A stretch of 64,000 nucleotides of DNA. It comes from CAZNLL01 sp964573885. Lineage in GTDB: Bacteria; Desulfobacterota; DSM-4660; Desulfatiglandales; Desulfatiglandaceae. The number at the start of each line of letters is the position of its first letter. Position 1 is the first letter of the stretch. Of the stretch, positions 33,393 to 42,311 are shown in pieces. Below the pieces are notes generated by a model. The model had not been told where the DNA came from. It saw nothing but the letters and a program-made list of their open reading frames with translations, and did not search any database. Position numbers and translations under genes: made by a program. The DNA is taken from assembly GCA_964573885.1 (NCBI GenBank), contig CAZNLL010000001.1, forward strand, positions 33,749 through 97,748, read 5' to 3'.

Positions 33393-36376
33393 ATCAAATC
33401 CCCGAACGGCCTTTTCCAGCATGACTTGAGGTCATTTATATCTTCTTTCAGGATTTCCTCCCCTCTTTCATCTTTCACGGAAAAGAGGGAGGATTCGGTA
33501 ACGGCTCCCGCCTTTCCCGGCGGTGAGGAGGCCATGATTTGTTCAAAGAGCCCCCTTTTCTCGGGAGGGACGGTCACAATGAATCTGCCGCACGATTCCG
33601 AATAGAGTAACTGGCCCGGTGTGAGCCCGGGTGAGGCCGGAAGGTTGGAGAGGTCGATCTCCATGCCCAGCTCACCGGCCATGGCCACCAGGGCGAGGTG
33701 GACCACCAGCCCGCCTCTGGACACGGCATGGCAGGAGGAGACGGTGCCCGCTTTCACCGCTTTGTGAAGGGCCAGGTATCGAGGCCATACCTCCTTTACA
33801 TCCACCTTGGGGACCTGCAGTCCGGTGTAACCCATCAACTGGTAATATTCGCTCCCCCCCAGCTCGTTCCTGGTTTCACCAAGCACATACACCAGGTCGC
33901 CCGGCTTCTTGGCGTCCAGGGTCACACACTTGGTGATGTCGTCAATGACGCTGGAAACGGTGAACAAAAGGGTTGGCAGCCCGGATATTTTCCTCTTTTC
34001 GCCGTATGGTCCCTCAAGGTCTCCATCAATGTACATGCTGTCTTTTCCCGAGAGCAGGGGGATGCCGGCGGCAAGGCAGTAGTCCCGCAAGGCCCAGTTC
34101 GCCCTGACCAGTTGGGCGGCCTTGTATTTGCCATCCGGGTTTTTGATGGGATCGTACTCAATGGTGGGCCAGCAGAAATTGTCCACACCTCCCAGATGGT
34201 CGGGATCCCCGCCCACGGAAAGGGCCTTTCTCACGGCCTCGTCAATGGTGGCCGAGGTCATGTGATAGGTATCAATCACGGAGTAGAAGGGAAGGAGTGC
34301 CTGGGAGAGCACAATGCCCCTGGGGGCCCCCAATATGGGCCTTACCACCGCGGCGTCGCTGGGCACGTCCCGCCCTTTTCCCACCAGGGCTTTGACCACG
34401 CTCCCCCCCTGCACTTCATGATCATATTGCCTGGGAATCCAATTTCGGGCACACAGGTTGGGGCGGGATAACATGGCCTTGAGCAGAGGGCCGTGGTTTT
34501 GGGGTTCCGTAATGACGGGTTCCGTCAGACCCCGCATTTCAGGAGGCGACCAATGGGCGTCGAATTTCCACTGGGGAAAGTCCGATTCCAGCAAATCCAT
34601 TCGAATGTAGGCGCATGTCTTGCCTTTATAATCCAGTCTGAGAAATCCGGAATTGTTATACTCCCCGATCACCGTGCTCTCCACGGCGTGTTTGGCTGAG
34701 AGTTCCATGAACCGGCCAATATGCTCCGGCCTGACCGCGATGGTCATCCTCTCCTGGGATTCGGAGACCCAGATCTCCCACTGGTCCAGACCCTCATATT
34801 TGAGAGGCACCCGGTCCAGGTCCACCCGGGCTCCATTGGAAAAGCGGGCGGATTCTCCGATAGAGGAGGAGAGCCCCCCACCTCCATTGTCTGTAATAAA
34901 AGAGATGAGGCCTTCATCTCTGGCCTCCAGGAGAAAGTCGTGCATCTTTTTTTGGGTGTACGGGTCGCCGATCTGGACGTGACCTGCCGGGGTGTGTTCA
35001 CTAAAGGTCTCCGAGGCGGCCGTCACGCCATGAATGCCGTCTTTTCCCACCCTGCCCCCGGACATGACGATAAGCTCTCCGGGGCTGGTGGTTTTTTGGT
35101 GCGAGGATTCTCCACCGATCCGGGCGGGCAGGATCCCTATAGCCGTGACAAAGACCAGACACTTGCCGAGATAGCTTTCATCAAAAAGAAGCAGCCCGGA
35201 AACCGTCGGAATACCGCTCTTGTTGCCCCCGTCTCTGACGCCCTCGATGACGCCGTCGAGTAAACGGCGGGGATGTAGATGGGGTTTGAGCTCCCCCTGG
35301 TAATCGCGATGGCCGACGCAGTATCCGTAGGTCCCCAAGATCAGCTTCGAGCCCTTGCCTGTGCCCATGGGATCCCTGTAAATCCCGACAATCCCGGTGA
35401 TGGCCCCTCCATACGCCTCCATGTTGGACGGGCTGTTGTGGGTCTCACCGGTGATGGCATAGTAATGGTCTTTGTCAAGACGCCCCACTCCTGCGTTATC
35501 CCACAAAACAGAGACGACCCAATCCTTGTCCTCCATGATCTCCAGGGTAGGGGCCTCGATACACGACTTAAAGAGGTTGTCCACCACCTCCGTGTATCCC
35601 GTGTGGAGATCGTGGTACCTGAAGAGGCCCCTGAATGTATTGTGGTTGCAATGGTCACTGCGGGCCTGGGAGATGTATTCGAGTTCAACGTCCGTGGGCA
35701 GGGAGAGTCCCACCTCTTTTCTTTCTTCCAGGACGTCCTGTCCCAAAAAATACTCCCGGATGACCGGAACGTCTCTGCTCTGAAGGGCAAGGCCCCGATC
35801 CCGAGAGATCTCAAGCAGTTCCTGGTCGCTCCCAATGGAAAAGGTCCTCACCCTGGGCTCATGATCCAGGATCACCTTGGGGACTATGAATCCGATACCC
35901 CCATGTTTATCCCATGTTTTTCGGGAAAAAATCCGCCACTGCTCGATAATATCGTTGGCAAGGAGATCCCCCGCGATGGTGTGGACCTGGTGCTCGCTAA
36001 GGGCCCCTTTGATTTCATAAAGCTTGGAGGTGTAAACGGCGGGAGAGAATTCCGTGCCCAGGAGGTCTTTAACGGCCTCGGCCGCCGTACTCCCGGCCGT
36101 GTCTCTTACACCGGGCCTGTATCCGATCCATATGAGCCAGTCAAAGTCGGTGGCCATGGGCGCGTAAGAAGATTCTTCGGTGACGGGATTGGTGAAAAGG
36201 TCCACCCTGATAAGCTCCAGGGCTGAAGGCGTCAGATCGGCCTCCATGGTTAGAACCCGAATCACCCTTACGTCTTCAACTTCATAGCCAAAGTACTCGC
36301 GGGCCTTGAGGCGGATGTTCGCGCCCTCGGCATCCATTAATTCCCTCTTGAGCCTGATTTCCAGCCTTGAAATCAT
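33389..36376 (-). CDS. purL: Phosphoribosylformylglycinamidine synthase, large PurL without glutaminase domain
   Basis: From the ATG at 36376, with an aggtgg ribosome site, PurL is 995 residues. It makes formylglycinamidine ribonucleotide from FGAR, ATP and ammonia. The first 100 residues are a PurS-like domain (SRLEIRLKRELMDAEG), followed by the linker and two AIRS-like halves: RSDHCNHNTFRG near residue 245, ETHNSPSNMEAYGGAITG, GGRVGKDGIHGVTAASE and SGKDSMYIDG. The size equals the large gammaproteobacterial PurL minus its C-terminal glutaminase, which is encoded next as purQ. The two overlap by ATGA. Confidence 0.95.
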   Translation of the reverse strand: MISRLEIRLKRELMDAEGANIRLKAREYFGYEVEDVRVIRVLTMEADLTPSALELIRVDLFTNPVTEESSYAPMATDFDWLIWIGYRPGVRDTAGSTAAEAVKDLLGTEFSPAVYTSKLYEIKGALSEHQVHTIAGDLLANDIIEQWRIFSRKTWDKHGGIGFIVPKVILDHEPRVRTFSIGSDQELLEISRDRGLALQSRDVPVIREYFLGQDVLEERKEVGLSLPTDVELEYISQARSDHCNHNTFRGLFRYHDLHTGYTEVVDNLFKSCIEAPTLEIMEDKDWVVSVLWDNAGVGRLDKDHYYAITGETHNSPSNMEAYGGAITGIVGIYRDPMGTGKGSKLILGTYGYCVGHRDYQGELKPHLHPRRLLDGVIEGVRDGGNKSGIPTVSGLLLFDESYLGKCLVFVTAIGILPARIGGESSHQKTTSPGELIVMSGGRVGKDGIHGVTAASETFSEHTPAGHVQIGDPYTQKKMHDFLLEARDEGLISFITDNGGGGLSSSIGESARFSNGARVDLDRVPLKYEGLDQWEIWVSESQERMTIAVRPEHIGRFMELSAKHAVESTVIGEYNNSGFLRLDYKGKTCAYIRMDLLESDFPQWKFDAHWSPPEMRGLTEPVITEPQNHGPLLKAMLSRPNLCARNWIPRQYDHEVQGGSVVKALVGKGRDVPSDAAVVRPILGAPRGIVLSQALLPFYSVIDTYHMTSATIDEAVRKALSVGGDPDHLGGVDNFCWPTIEYDPIKNPDGKYKAAQLVRANWALRDYCLAAGIPLLSGKDSMYIDGDLEGPYGEKRKISGLPTLLFTVSSVIDDITKCVTLDAKKPGDLVYVLGETRNELGGSEYYQLMGYTGLQVPKVDVKEVWPRYLALHKAVKAGTVSSCHAVSRGGLVVHLALVAMAGELGMEIDLSNLPASPGLTPGQLLYSESCGRFIVTVPPEKRGLFEQIMASSPPGKAGAVTESSLFSVKDERGEEILKEDINDLKSCWKRPFGDLI

Positions 36377-36414
36377 CTTTGTCCACCTTTGGCTTGAACG
36401 GACGTTACGGGGTG

Positions 36415-36443
36415 ACATTAATTGAATTATAGGGGCGAGTCAA
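36415..36443 (-). promoter_or_regulatory. Candidate promoter for purLQ
   Basis: On the minus strand TTGACT (36443-36438) lies 17 bases before TAATGT (36420-36415). A perfect TATAAT (36431-36426) is also present but without a good -35. Either could serve purL. Confidence 0.35.
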
Positions 36444-36500
36444 TCATGAACTTTCTCCCCCGAGCCCGTGAAAGGCGGATGGGGCCTGATAACATAACGG

Positions 36501-36529
36501 TTGAAATCCACGGTCTCAGTGAATATATT
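36501..36529 (+). promoter_or_regulatory. Sigma-70-type promoter for the ClpX-like gene
   Basis: TTGAAA (36501-36506), a 17-base spacer and TATATT (36524-36529) lie about 95 bases before the ATG at 36621. This placement argues against coding use of the short reading frames that cross this stretch. Confidence 0.6.
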
Positions 36530-36620
36530 AAAAATGAGGCTTTCAAAGGCTGGGCCTCCATTGAAAACGCGATACATCGTTCCCGTCCCGCTGCGGGGGA
36601 GGAGTAAAGGAGCTTTAAGC

Positions 36621-38432
36621 ATGACTGTAAAAGAAAGTGAAGAAACCAGAAACGACATGTCCGGCGGCAAGATCCCGGATCAAAAAGAACTCGAAAAAGA
36701 GTTGAGCGAGTATCTGTCTAAGAAGTATGGCAATAGGGTGAAGATCATCTCTCCCCTTGTATTCCCCAAAAAACAAGAGGAATCCAGTGACGGTGAGAGC
36801 GCGGGCGAGGAGCCGGATATTCTCCCTGATTTTGATCTCTTACCCGAAGAGCTGGAATCTTACCTGGAGAGCTTTGTGGTCAAGCAGGAGCAGGCCAAGG
36901 CGGTCTTGGCCACCAAGGTCTGCACCCATTTCAATAGGATCAAGCACTCAAAAAAGGCTGAGGGCAAAAAGGGCACCTCGGGTGTGGGGATGATCAAGAA
37001 CAATGTGTTGATGATCGGCCCCACAGGAGTGGGCAAAACCTATATCATTAAACTTATCGCCCAGAGGCTGGGCGTGCCCTTTGTAAAGGGGGACGCCACC
37101 AAGTTCAGCGAGACCGGTTACGTGGGCGGGGATGTGGAAGATCTGGTCCGTGACCTGGTCTATGAGGCGGACGAAAATATTGAATTGGCACAAAACGGGA
37201 TCATTTACATCGATGAGATCGACAAGATTGCCTCCTCGCAAAATATCATCGGCCATGACGTCTCCAGGACCGGTGTCCAGAGGGCCCTGTTGAAACCCAT
37301 GGAAGAGACGGATGTGGACCTGAAGGTCCCCCATGACCCCATCTCCCAGATACAGGCCATAGAGCACTACCGGAGGACCGGGAAGAAGGAAAAGAAGGTG
37401 GTCAATACCAAGAACATCCTCTTTATTATGAGCGGTGCCTTTGGAGAACTGGCGGAGATCATCAAGAAGCGTCTCCAGCGTCAGGGCCTCGGCTTTGAAG
37501 CCGACGTGAGGCCTACGGAGATCCCCTGGGAGATCCTCAGGGAGGTTACTGCCGAGGATTTAAGACAGTTTGGTTTCGAATCCGAGTTTGTGGGTCGCCT
37601 TCCGGTAGTGGTCGTCTTTGATGAGCTTACAGAGGAGGACCTGTTTGAGATTTTGAAAAATCCGAGCAATCCCATTATCTTAAGCAAACGCCTCGATTTT
37701 AAGGCCTATGGCATCGAAGTCAAGTTCGAGGAAGAAGCCTTGCTCGAGATCGCCAAAAAGGCCGTCAAAGAGAAGACCGGCGCCAGGGCATTGGTCAGTG
37801 TAATTGAGAACGTGTTGATCCCCTTTGAAAAGACCCTGCCTTCCACCGGGGTTTCCAGGCTGGTGGTCACACCGGAGTTGGTTTGTGAGCCGGAGGTACA
37901 ACTTCGGTCTTTGCTCAAGGATCCCGCGGGTCAGCAGTGGATGGAGAGGTTTGAGAGGGCCAATGAAAAGGAGTTGGAAAACCTCAAGGCGCATATTGGG
38001 AAGAGATCCGTAGAGTTCAGCAGGCGGACCGGTCTTGAAATGTATGACAAGCGCATGGATCTCGTGGCGGGCTTGTACTTAAGAAACATCTCTGATATTA
38101 ATACGGCCCTCGAAGACTTCAGAGAGATGTACAATCAGGTCAGGCTGGAGGAGTCTTCCCTGGCTCAAAAGCTGGATGTCCATGTCTCCTTTGACGAGAG
38201 TGCGGTGGATGAGATCATCCATCAGGCCGTTGAGACGGATCAGGAAACGCGGGCCTTGACCAGTCAGCTTATCAAGAAGCTGGAATACGGTCTTAATCTC
38301 GTAAAAGATCGCTCCGGTATCGAGGACTTCATCATCAACGCCGAAGCGGTGACCGATATGGAGAACTATGTCAACAACCTCATTAAGAAGTATTACCGCC
38401 AGACAGATCCCACACCCGAATCCGGCCAGTAG
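36621..38432 (+). CDS. ClpX-like AAA+ ATPase lacking the N-terminal zinc domain
   Basis: This 603-residue AAA+ protein is closest to ClpX. It has Walker A GPTGVGKT near residue 133, the pore loop GYVGGD, Walker B IIYIDEIDKI near 194, FGFESEFVGRLPVVVVFDELTEEDL and sensor-2 GARALVSVIENV. The ClpP-docking position reads GLGFEAD (near residue 289), like the IGF loop of ClpX. It has no zinc-binding domain. Instead an N-terminal segment of about 80 acidic residues is followed by a unique C-terminal extension of some 170 residues with coiled-coil character. The ATG is preceded by aaaggagc. It probably unfolds selected proteins for ClpP or acts as a remodeller; its clients are unknown. Confidence 0.85.
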   Translation: MTVKESEETRNDMSGGKIPDQKELEKELSEYLSKKYGNRVKIISPLVFPKKQEESSDGESAGEEPDILPDFDLLPEELESYLESFVVKQEQAKAVLATKVCTHFNRIKHSKKAEGKKGTSGVGMIKNNVLMIGPTGVGKTYIIKLIAQRLGVPFVKGDATKFSETGYVGGDVEDLVRDLVYEADENIELAQNGIIYIDEIDKIASSQNIIGHDVSRTGVQRALLKPMEETDVDLKVPHDPISQIQAIEHYRRTGKKEKKVVNTKNILFIMSGAFGELAEIIKKRLQRQGLGFEADVRPTEIPWEILREVTAEDLRQFGFESEFVGRLPVVVVFDELTEEDLFEILKNPSNPIILSKRLDFKAYGIEVKFEEEALLEIAKKAVKEKTGARALVSVIENVLIPFEKTLPSTGVSRLVVTPELVCEPEVQLRSLLKDPAGQQWMERFERANEKELENLKAHIGKRSVEFSRRTGLEMYDKRMDLVAGLYLRNISDINTALEDFREMYNQVRLEESSLAQKLDVHVSFDESAVDEIIHQAVETDQETRALTSQLIKKLEYGLNLVKDRSGIEDFIINAEAVTDMENYVNNLIKKYYRQTDPTPESGQ

Positions 38433-38493
38433 CACCCCCTTAAGCCGAGGGTCCGGGATCGGGCCCTTGGCTTTGGCCTGCCCTAAGGGGGTG
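38433..38493 (+). promoter_or_regulatory. Nested hairpin sequestering the ahbC ribosome-binding site
   Basis: CACCCCCTTA (38433-38442) pairs perfectly with TAAGGGGGTG (38484-38493), and inside it 38443-38454 pairs with 38461-38472 (12 bp including G-U pairs) around a 6-base loop. The outer 3' arm contains the ahbC Shine-Dalgarno, five bases before the ATG at 38499, so translation of ahbC would be blocked when folded. The element starts right after the stop of the upstream gene. The ligand, if any, is unknown. Confidence 0.65.
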
Positions 38494-38498
38494 ATTTG

Positions 38499-39701
38499 AT
38501 GATCGGCATATCAAAACTGTATACGGGAACGGTTGAACCATCCGATGCCCTTCGCTATGGGCGGCGTTCAAAGGACTTGCCTTCTCATCTCCTTCAGTTT
38601 TCCCAGGACAAGACACCGGTGGTGGTCTGGAATGTGACCCAGGCCTGTAACCTGAACTGCCTTCATTGCTATGCCCGGGCCCAGGAGCGCCCCCGGGAAA
38701 AAGAAATGAGCCACGAGCAGGGGCTGGCCCTTATTGATGATCTGTCCTACTTTGGCGTGCCGGTGGTCCTCTTTTCCGGGGGGGAACCGCTAATGAGGCC
38801 CGATTTAACGGATCTCGCAAGATACGCCGTTAAAAAGGGTATCCGGGCCGTTATTTCCACGAACGGCACCTTGATTAACCGGGACAGGGCCGGTGAATTG
38901 AGGGATATCGGCCTGTCTTACGTGGGGGTGAGTCTGGACGGGAACGAGGCGGTCCACGACCGATTCAGGGGCAGAAAGGGCGCTTACCGGAATGCCCTGG
39001 AAGGGATCAGGCACTGCCAGGAGGCAGGCCTTAAGGTGGGGCTCCGTTTTACCATCAGCCGTATGAATGTCGCCGAGGTTCCCTTTGTTTTTGATCTCCT
39101 TGAGGCCAATGATATCCCCAGGGTCTGTTTTTATCATCTGGTCTATGCGGGCCGGGGATCCGCCCTGGTGAAAGAAGACCTGGACCATGGGGAAACGCGC
39201 AGGGTGGTGGATGTGATTATTGACAGGACAGGCGATCTCCATGAACGGGGCAAATCCAAGGAGGTCCTTACCGTGGATAACCACGCGGACGGCCCCTATC
39301 TCTATCTCAGGATGCTGAGGGAGAATCATCCCCGGGCCGGGGAGGCCCTTGAGCTTCTCAGGATGAATGAAGGGAACAGTTCCGGGCGGGGTATCGGGTG
39401 TATCGGCTGGGACGGGTCGGTATACGCCGATCAATTCTGGCGGCATTACAGGTTCGGAAATGTCTTGGAAAGGCCTTTCAGTGAGATCTGGTCTGATTGT
39501 TCCGACCCCTTGATGGCCAAGCTAAAGGAGAAAAAGAAGCATGTAAAGGGCCGCTGTGCTCGATGCAAGTGGCTTGACATTTGTGGCGGGAATTTCAGGG
39601 TTAGGGCGGAGGCCGTCACCGGCGATATCTGGGCCCCTGATCCTGCCTGCTATCTCACGGACGAAGAGGTTGAAGACAAAGGAAGGATGGATAAGGCATG
39701 A
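38499..39701 (+). CDS. ahbC: Radical SAM 12,18-didecarboxysiroheme deacetylase AhbC
   Basis: This 400-residue radical SAM protein removes the acetate side chains of 12,18-didecarboxysiroheme to give Fe-coproporphyrin III in the alternative haem pathway of sulfate reducers and archaea. It begins MIGISKLYTGTVEPSDALRYGR, the family opening. The SAM cluster cysteines are at 50, 54 and 57 (CNLNCLHC). FSGGEPL and a C-terminal SPASM-like region (CARCKWLDICGG) follow. The ATG at 38499 is used rather than the TTG at 38496 because of the Shine-Dalgarno spacing. Its stop overlaps the hemB start by ATGA. Confidence 0.93.
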   Translation: MIGISKLYTGTVEPSDALRYGRRSKDLPSHLLQFSQDKTPVVVWNVTQACNLNCLHCYARAQERPREKEMSHEQGLALIDDLSYFGVPVVLFSGGEPLMRPDLTDLARYAVKKGIRAVISTNGTLINRDRAGELRDIGLSYVGVSLDGNEAVHDRFRGRKGAYRNALEGIRHCQEAGLKVGLRFTISRMNVAEVPFVFDLLEANDIPRVCFYHLVYAGRGSALVKEDLDHGETRRVVDVIIDRTGDLHERGKSKEVLTVDNHADGPYLYLRMLRENHPRAGEALELLRMNEGNSSGRGIGCIGWDGSVYADQFWRHYRFGNVLERPFSEIWSDCSDPLMAKLKEKKKHVKGRCARCKWLDICGGNFRVRAEAVTGDIWAPDPACYLTDEEVEDKGRMDKA

Positions 39702-40669
39702 TTATCAGACCGCGCAGACTCAGAAGGACCCCTGTTATCAGGGAAATGGTGAGGGAAACCAGACTCTCAGTAAAAGATTTTATCGCCCCCCTTTTCGTGA
39801 AGCACGGGCAGGGGATCAAGGATCCTATTTCCTCCTTGCCCGGCCAGCATCACTTCTCCCCGGATACCATCATCGAGGAAGTTGAGGAGCTGTGGGACTT
39901 GGGAATCCCGTCCATTATCCTTTTCGGCCTTCCGGACATGAAGGACGAGGTGGGAAGCCGCTCCTGGGCCGGGGACGGGGTCGTACAGAGGGCTGTTTCA
40001 GCCATAAAGGATCGGGTCCCGGATTTGGTGGTTATTACGGATGTCTGCCTTTGTGAATACACCGATCACGGGCATTGCGGGGTAATCCGAAACGGGGATG
40101 TGGACAATGACGCCACCCTGGAACTGCTTGCCCGCCAAGCCGTTTCCCATGCCAGGGCCGGTGCCGATTTTGTGGCCCCCTCAGATATGATGGACGGCCG
40201 TGTGGCGGCCATCAGACAGGCCCTGGACGAAGAGAGGTATCCCAGTATAGGGATCTTGTCCTATGCGGTGAAATATGCCTCCGCCTTTTACGGACCTTTT
40301 CGGGATGCCGCCGATTCAGCACCCCAGTTTGGAGATCGGGGAGGCTACCAGATGGATCCTCCTAATGCATTGGAGGCCTTGAAAGAGGCTGAATTGGATA
40401 TGGAAGAGGGGGCTGACATGATCATGGTGAAGCCTGCCACACCCTATCTGGACATCATCAGACGGGTCCGGGAACTGAGCCTCATTCCTTTGGCCGCCTA
40501 TAACGTGAGCGGGGAATATGCCATGGTCAAGGCCGCTGATATGAAGGGCTGGATAGACGGAAAAAGGGTGATGATGGAGATGCTTACCTCCATTAAAAGG
40601 GCTGGAGCGGACCTGATCCTGACCTACTTTTCCAAAGAAGCCGCCCACGTCTTGAATGAAGCCTCTTAG
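39698..40669 (+). CDS. hemB: Porphobilinogen synthase (delta-aminolevulinate dehydratase)
   Basis: This 323-residue enzyme condenses two 5-aminolevulinate molecules to porphobilinogen, feeding uroporphyrinogen III and sirohaem. The metal site reads DVCLCEYTDHGHCG near residue 118, with the three cysteines of zinc-dependent HemB. The substrate lysines are in AVKYASAFYGPFRDAADS and MIMVKPATPYLDI. It sits between ahbC and ahbD, so the tetrapyrrole genes are co-expressed. Its ATG overlaps the ahbC stop. Confidence 0.97.
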   Translation: MIIRPRRLRRTPVIREMVRETRLSVKDFIAPLFVKHGQGIKDPISSLPGQHHFSPDTIIEEVEELWDLGIPSIILFGLPDMKDEVGSRSWAGDGVVQRAVSAIKDRVPDLVVITDVCLCEYTDHGHCGVIRNGDVDNDATLELLARQAVSHARAGADFVAPSDMMDGRVAAIRQALDEERYPSIGILSYAVKYASAFYGPFRDAADSAPQFGDRGGYQMDPPNALEALKEAELDMEEGADMIMVKPATPYLDIIRRVRELSLIPLAAYNVSGEYAMVKAADMKGWIDGKRVMMEMLTSIKRAGADLILTYFSKEAAHVLNEAS

Positions 40670-40774
40670 GCTGATTACAGGAACCTGTGGGTCCCAATGA
40701 AACCCGAAAGGCAGAGAAGGATTTGAAACCGGATTGATTTCGCCGTCAAATCCCTATCATCTTATTCGCCTGTT

Positions 40775-41845
40775 ATGCCTAAAGAACATGCCCCTCAGAA
40801 TTCATTGAGGCTGGTGGCCTGGGAGGTCACCAGGAAATGCAATCTGAATTGCGTTCACTGCAGGGGGGGCTCTGAGAAAGGCCCTTACCCGGATGAACTG
40901 GATCTGGCCGAATGCCGCGCGATTTTGGACCAGATCAGCGAAACAGGGAGTCCTATCGTTATCTTGACCGGGGGGGAGCCCCTTCTCAAGGAAGGCATTT
41001 TCGATCTGGCACACAGGGGCACCCTAAAAGGGCTGCGCATGGTCATGGCCACCAACGGGACCCTGCTTGCTCCGGCCGTGATCCGGGATATCAAGGACTG
41101 TGGAATAAAGCGGGTCAGTATTTCTCTGGACGGGGCCGACGAAGACCAGCACGACCGTTTCAGGCAGGTCCCCGGGGCCTTCAAGAGGGCCGTCGAGGGC
41201 ATCGGTCTGCTCCGGGAGGAAGGTGTGGAGTTTCAGATCAATACCACCATTACCCGCCATAACGTGCAAAACATGGATGCCATACTGGAATTGGCCGTGA
41301 ACCTTGGGGCGGTGGCCCACCATGTCTTTCTCTTGGTGCCGACGGGCCGGGCCCGGGAGATGGTGAATCAGGAGATAGACGCCCAAGAATACGAAAGGGT
41401 GCTGAAGTGGTTTTATGGCATGAGAGACAAAGTCCCCCTTCACCTTAAGGCCACATGCGCTCCTCATTATTACAGGATTTTGCGGCAAGAGGCCCATGCC
41501 AAGGGGGATAGGGTAACTTATGAAACCTACGGCCTTGACGCGGTGACCAGGGGATGTCTCGGAGGTACCGCATTCTGCTTTATCTCCCATGATGGAATCG
41601 TCCAGCCCTGCGGATACCTTGATTTAAAGTGTGGGGATCTAAGACGGGACACCTTTAAGGCCATTTGGGACGGCTCCGAGATCTTCGCCCGGCTCAGGGA
41701 TTTTTCTTCTTACAAAGGGAAATGCGGAAGATGTGAATATCTCAGGTTCTGCGGCGGGTGCAGGGCCAGGGCCTTTGAGGCCACGGGAGATTATCTGGCC
41801 GAAGAGCCCCTTTGCGCCTATCAACCTAAATCCGGAACCCCATGA
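40775..41845 (+). CDS. ahbD: Radical SAM haem synthase AhbD
   Basis: This 356-residue radical SAM enzyme oxidatively decarboxylates the propionates of Fe-coproporphyrin III to the vinyls of haem b. The SAM-cluster cysteines are Cys 22, 26 and 29 in RKCNLNCVHCRGG. LTGGEPLL and a C-terminal auxiliary-cluster region CGRCEYLRFCGGCRARA follow. The 105 bases before the ATG contain no obvious ribosome site. AhbD proteins cluster with ahbC and hemB as here. Similarity to AhbC and PqqE-type proteins makes the exact name dependent on context, which is strong. Confidence 0.88.
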   Translation: MPKEHAPQNSLRLVAWEVTRKCNLNCVHCRGGSEKGPYPDELDLAECRAILDQISETGSPIVILTGGEPLLKEGIFDLAHRGTLKGLRMVMATNGTLLAPAVIRDIKDCGIKRVSISLDGADEDQHDRFRQVPGAFKRAVEGIGLLREEGVEFQINTTITRHNVQNMDAILELAVNLGAVAHHVFLLVPTGRAREMVNQEIDAQEYERVLKWFYGMRDKVPLHLKATCAPHYYRILRQEAHAKGDRVTYETYGLDAVTRGCLGGTAFCFISHDGIVQPCGYLDLKCGDLRRDTFKAIWDGSEIFARLRDFSSYKGKCGRCEYLRFCGGCRARAFEATGDYLAEEPLCAYQPKSGTP

Positions 41846-41864
41846 CCCCCCGGGAGCTCATGAC

Positions 41865-42311
41865 ATGGACGACGTGGACAGAAGAATCCTCAATGAGATT
41901 CAATCACAATTTCCAATTATGTCAAGGCCTTATCTCGGCTTGGCCCAGCGCCTGGGCCTGTCTGAAAGGGAGGTCATAGAGCGGATAAAAGGGCTTAAGG
42001 CACAGGGGATTATCAGGCGCATTGGGGGTAATTTTCACTCCTCACGCCTGAATTTTACCAGCACCCTTTGTGCGGCGAAGGTCCCGGAAGGCAAAGTGGC
42101 CGAATTTGTCGAGCAGGTCAACCGTTATCCGGGGGTAACCCATAACTACTTGAGAAATCATGAATATAATGTATGGTTTACCTTTATCGCCGAGGACATG
42201 TCCGAGATTGATAAGGCCCTCAGGGAGGTCTCCGAGGCCACGGAGGTGAAAGAGATCTTGAATCTCCCCGCCGTCAGGACCTTTAAGATCAAGGTCGACT
42301 TTGAAGTCTAA
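41865..42311 (+). CDS. Sirohaem decarboxylase subunit (AhbA/AhbB, Lrp/AsnC-like)
   Basis: This 148-residue protein has an AsnC/Lrp-like fold: an N-terminal helix-turn-helix (MDDVDRRILNEIQSQFP) and a ferredoxin-like domain with RRIGGNFHSSRLNFTSTLCAAKVPE and VTHNYLRNHEYNVWFTF, the usual AhbA/AhbB motif. The AhbA/AhbB heterodimer decarboxylates sirohaem to didecarboxysiroheme. Only one subunit is encoded in this window; the partner must be elsewhere or the enzyme is homomeric. The ATG at 41865 with a gggagc ribosome site is preferred over the longer frame that overlaps ahbD. Whether it is AhbA or AhbB I cannot say. Confidence 0.85.
   Translation: MDDVDRRILNEIQSQFPIMSRPYLGLAQRLGLSEREVIERIKGLKAQGIIRRIGGNFHSSRLNFTSTLCAAKVPEGKVAEFVEQVNRYPGVTHNYLRNHEYNVWFTFIAEDMSEIDKALREVSEATEVKEILNLPAVRTFKIKVDFEV

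Noticed and set aside
36422..36607. A 61-codon frame before the ClpX-like gene.
   Set aside because: A good promoter for the ClpX-like gene lies inside it, and its residues look random.
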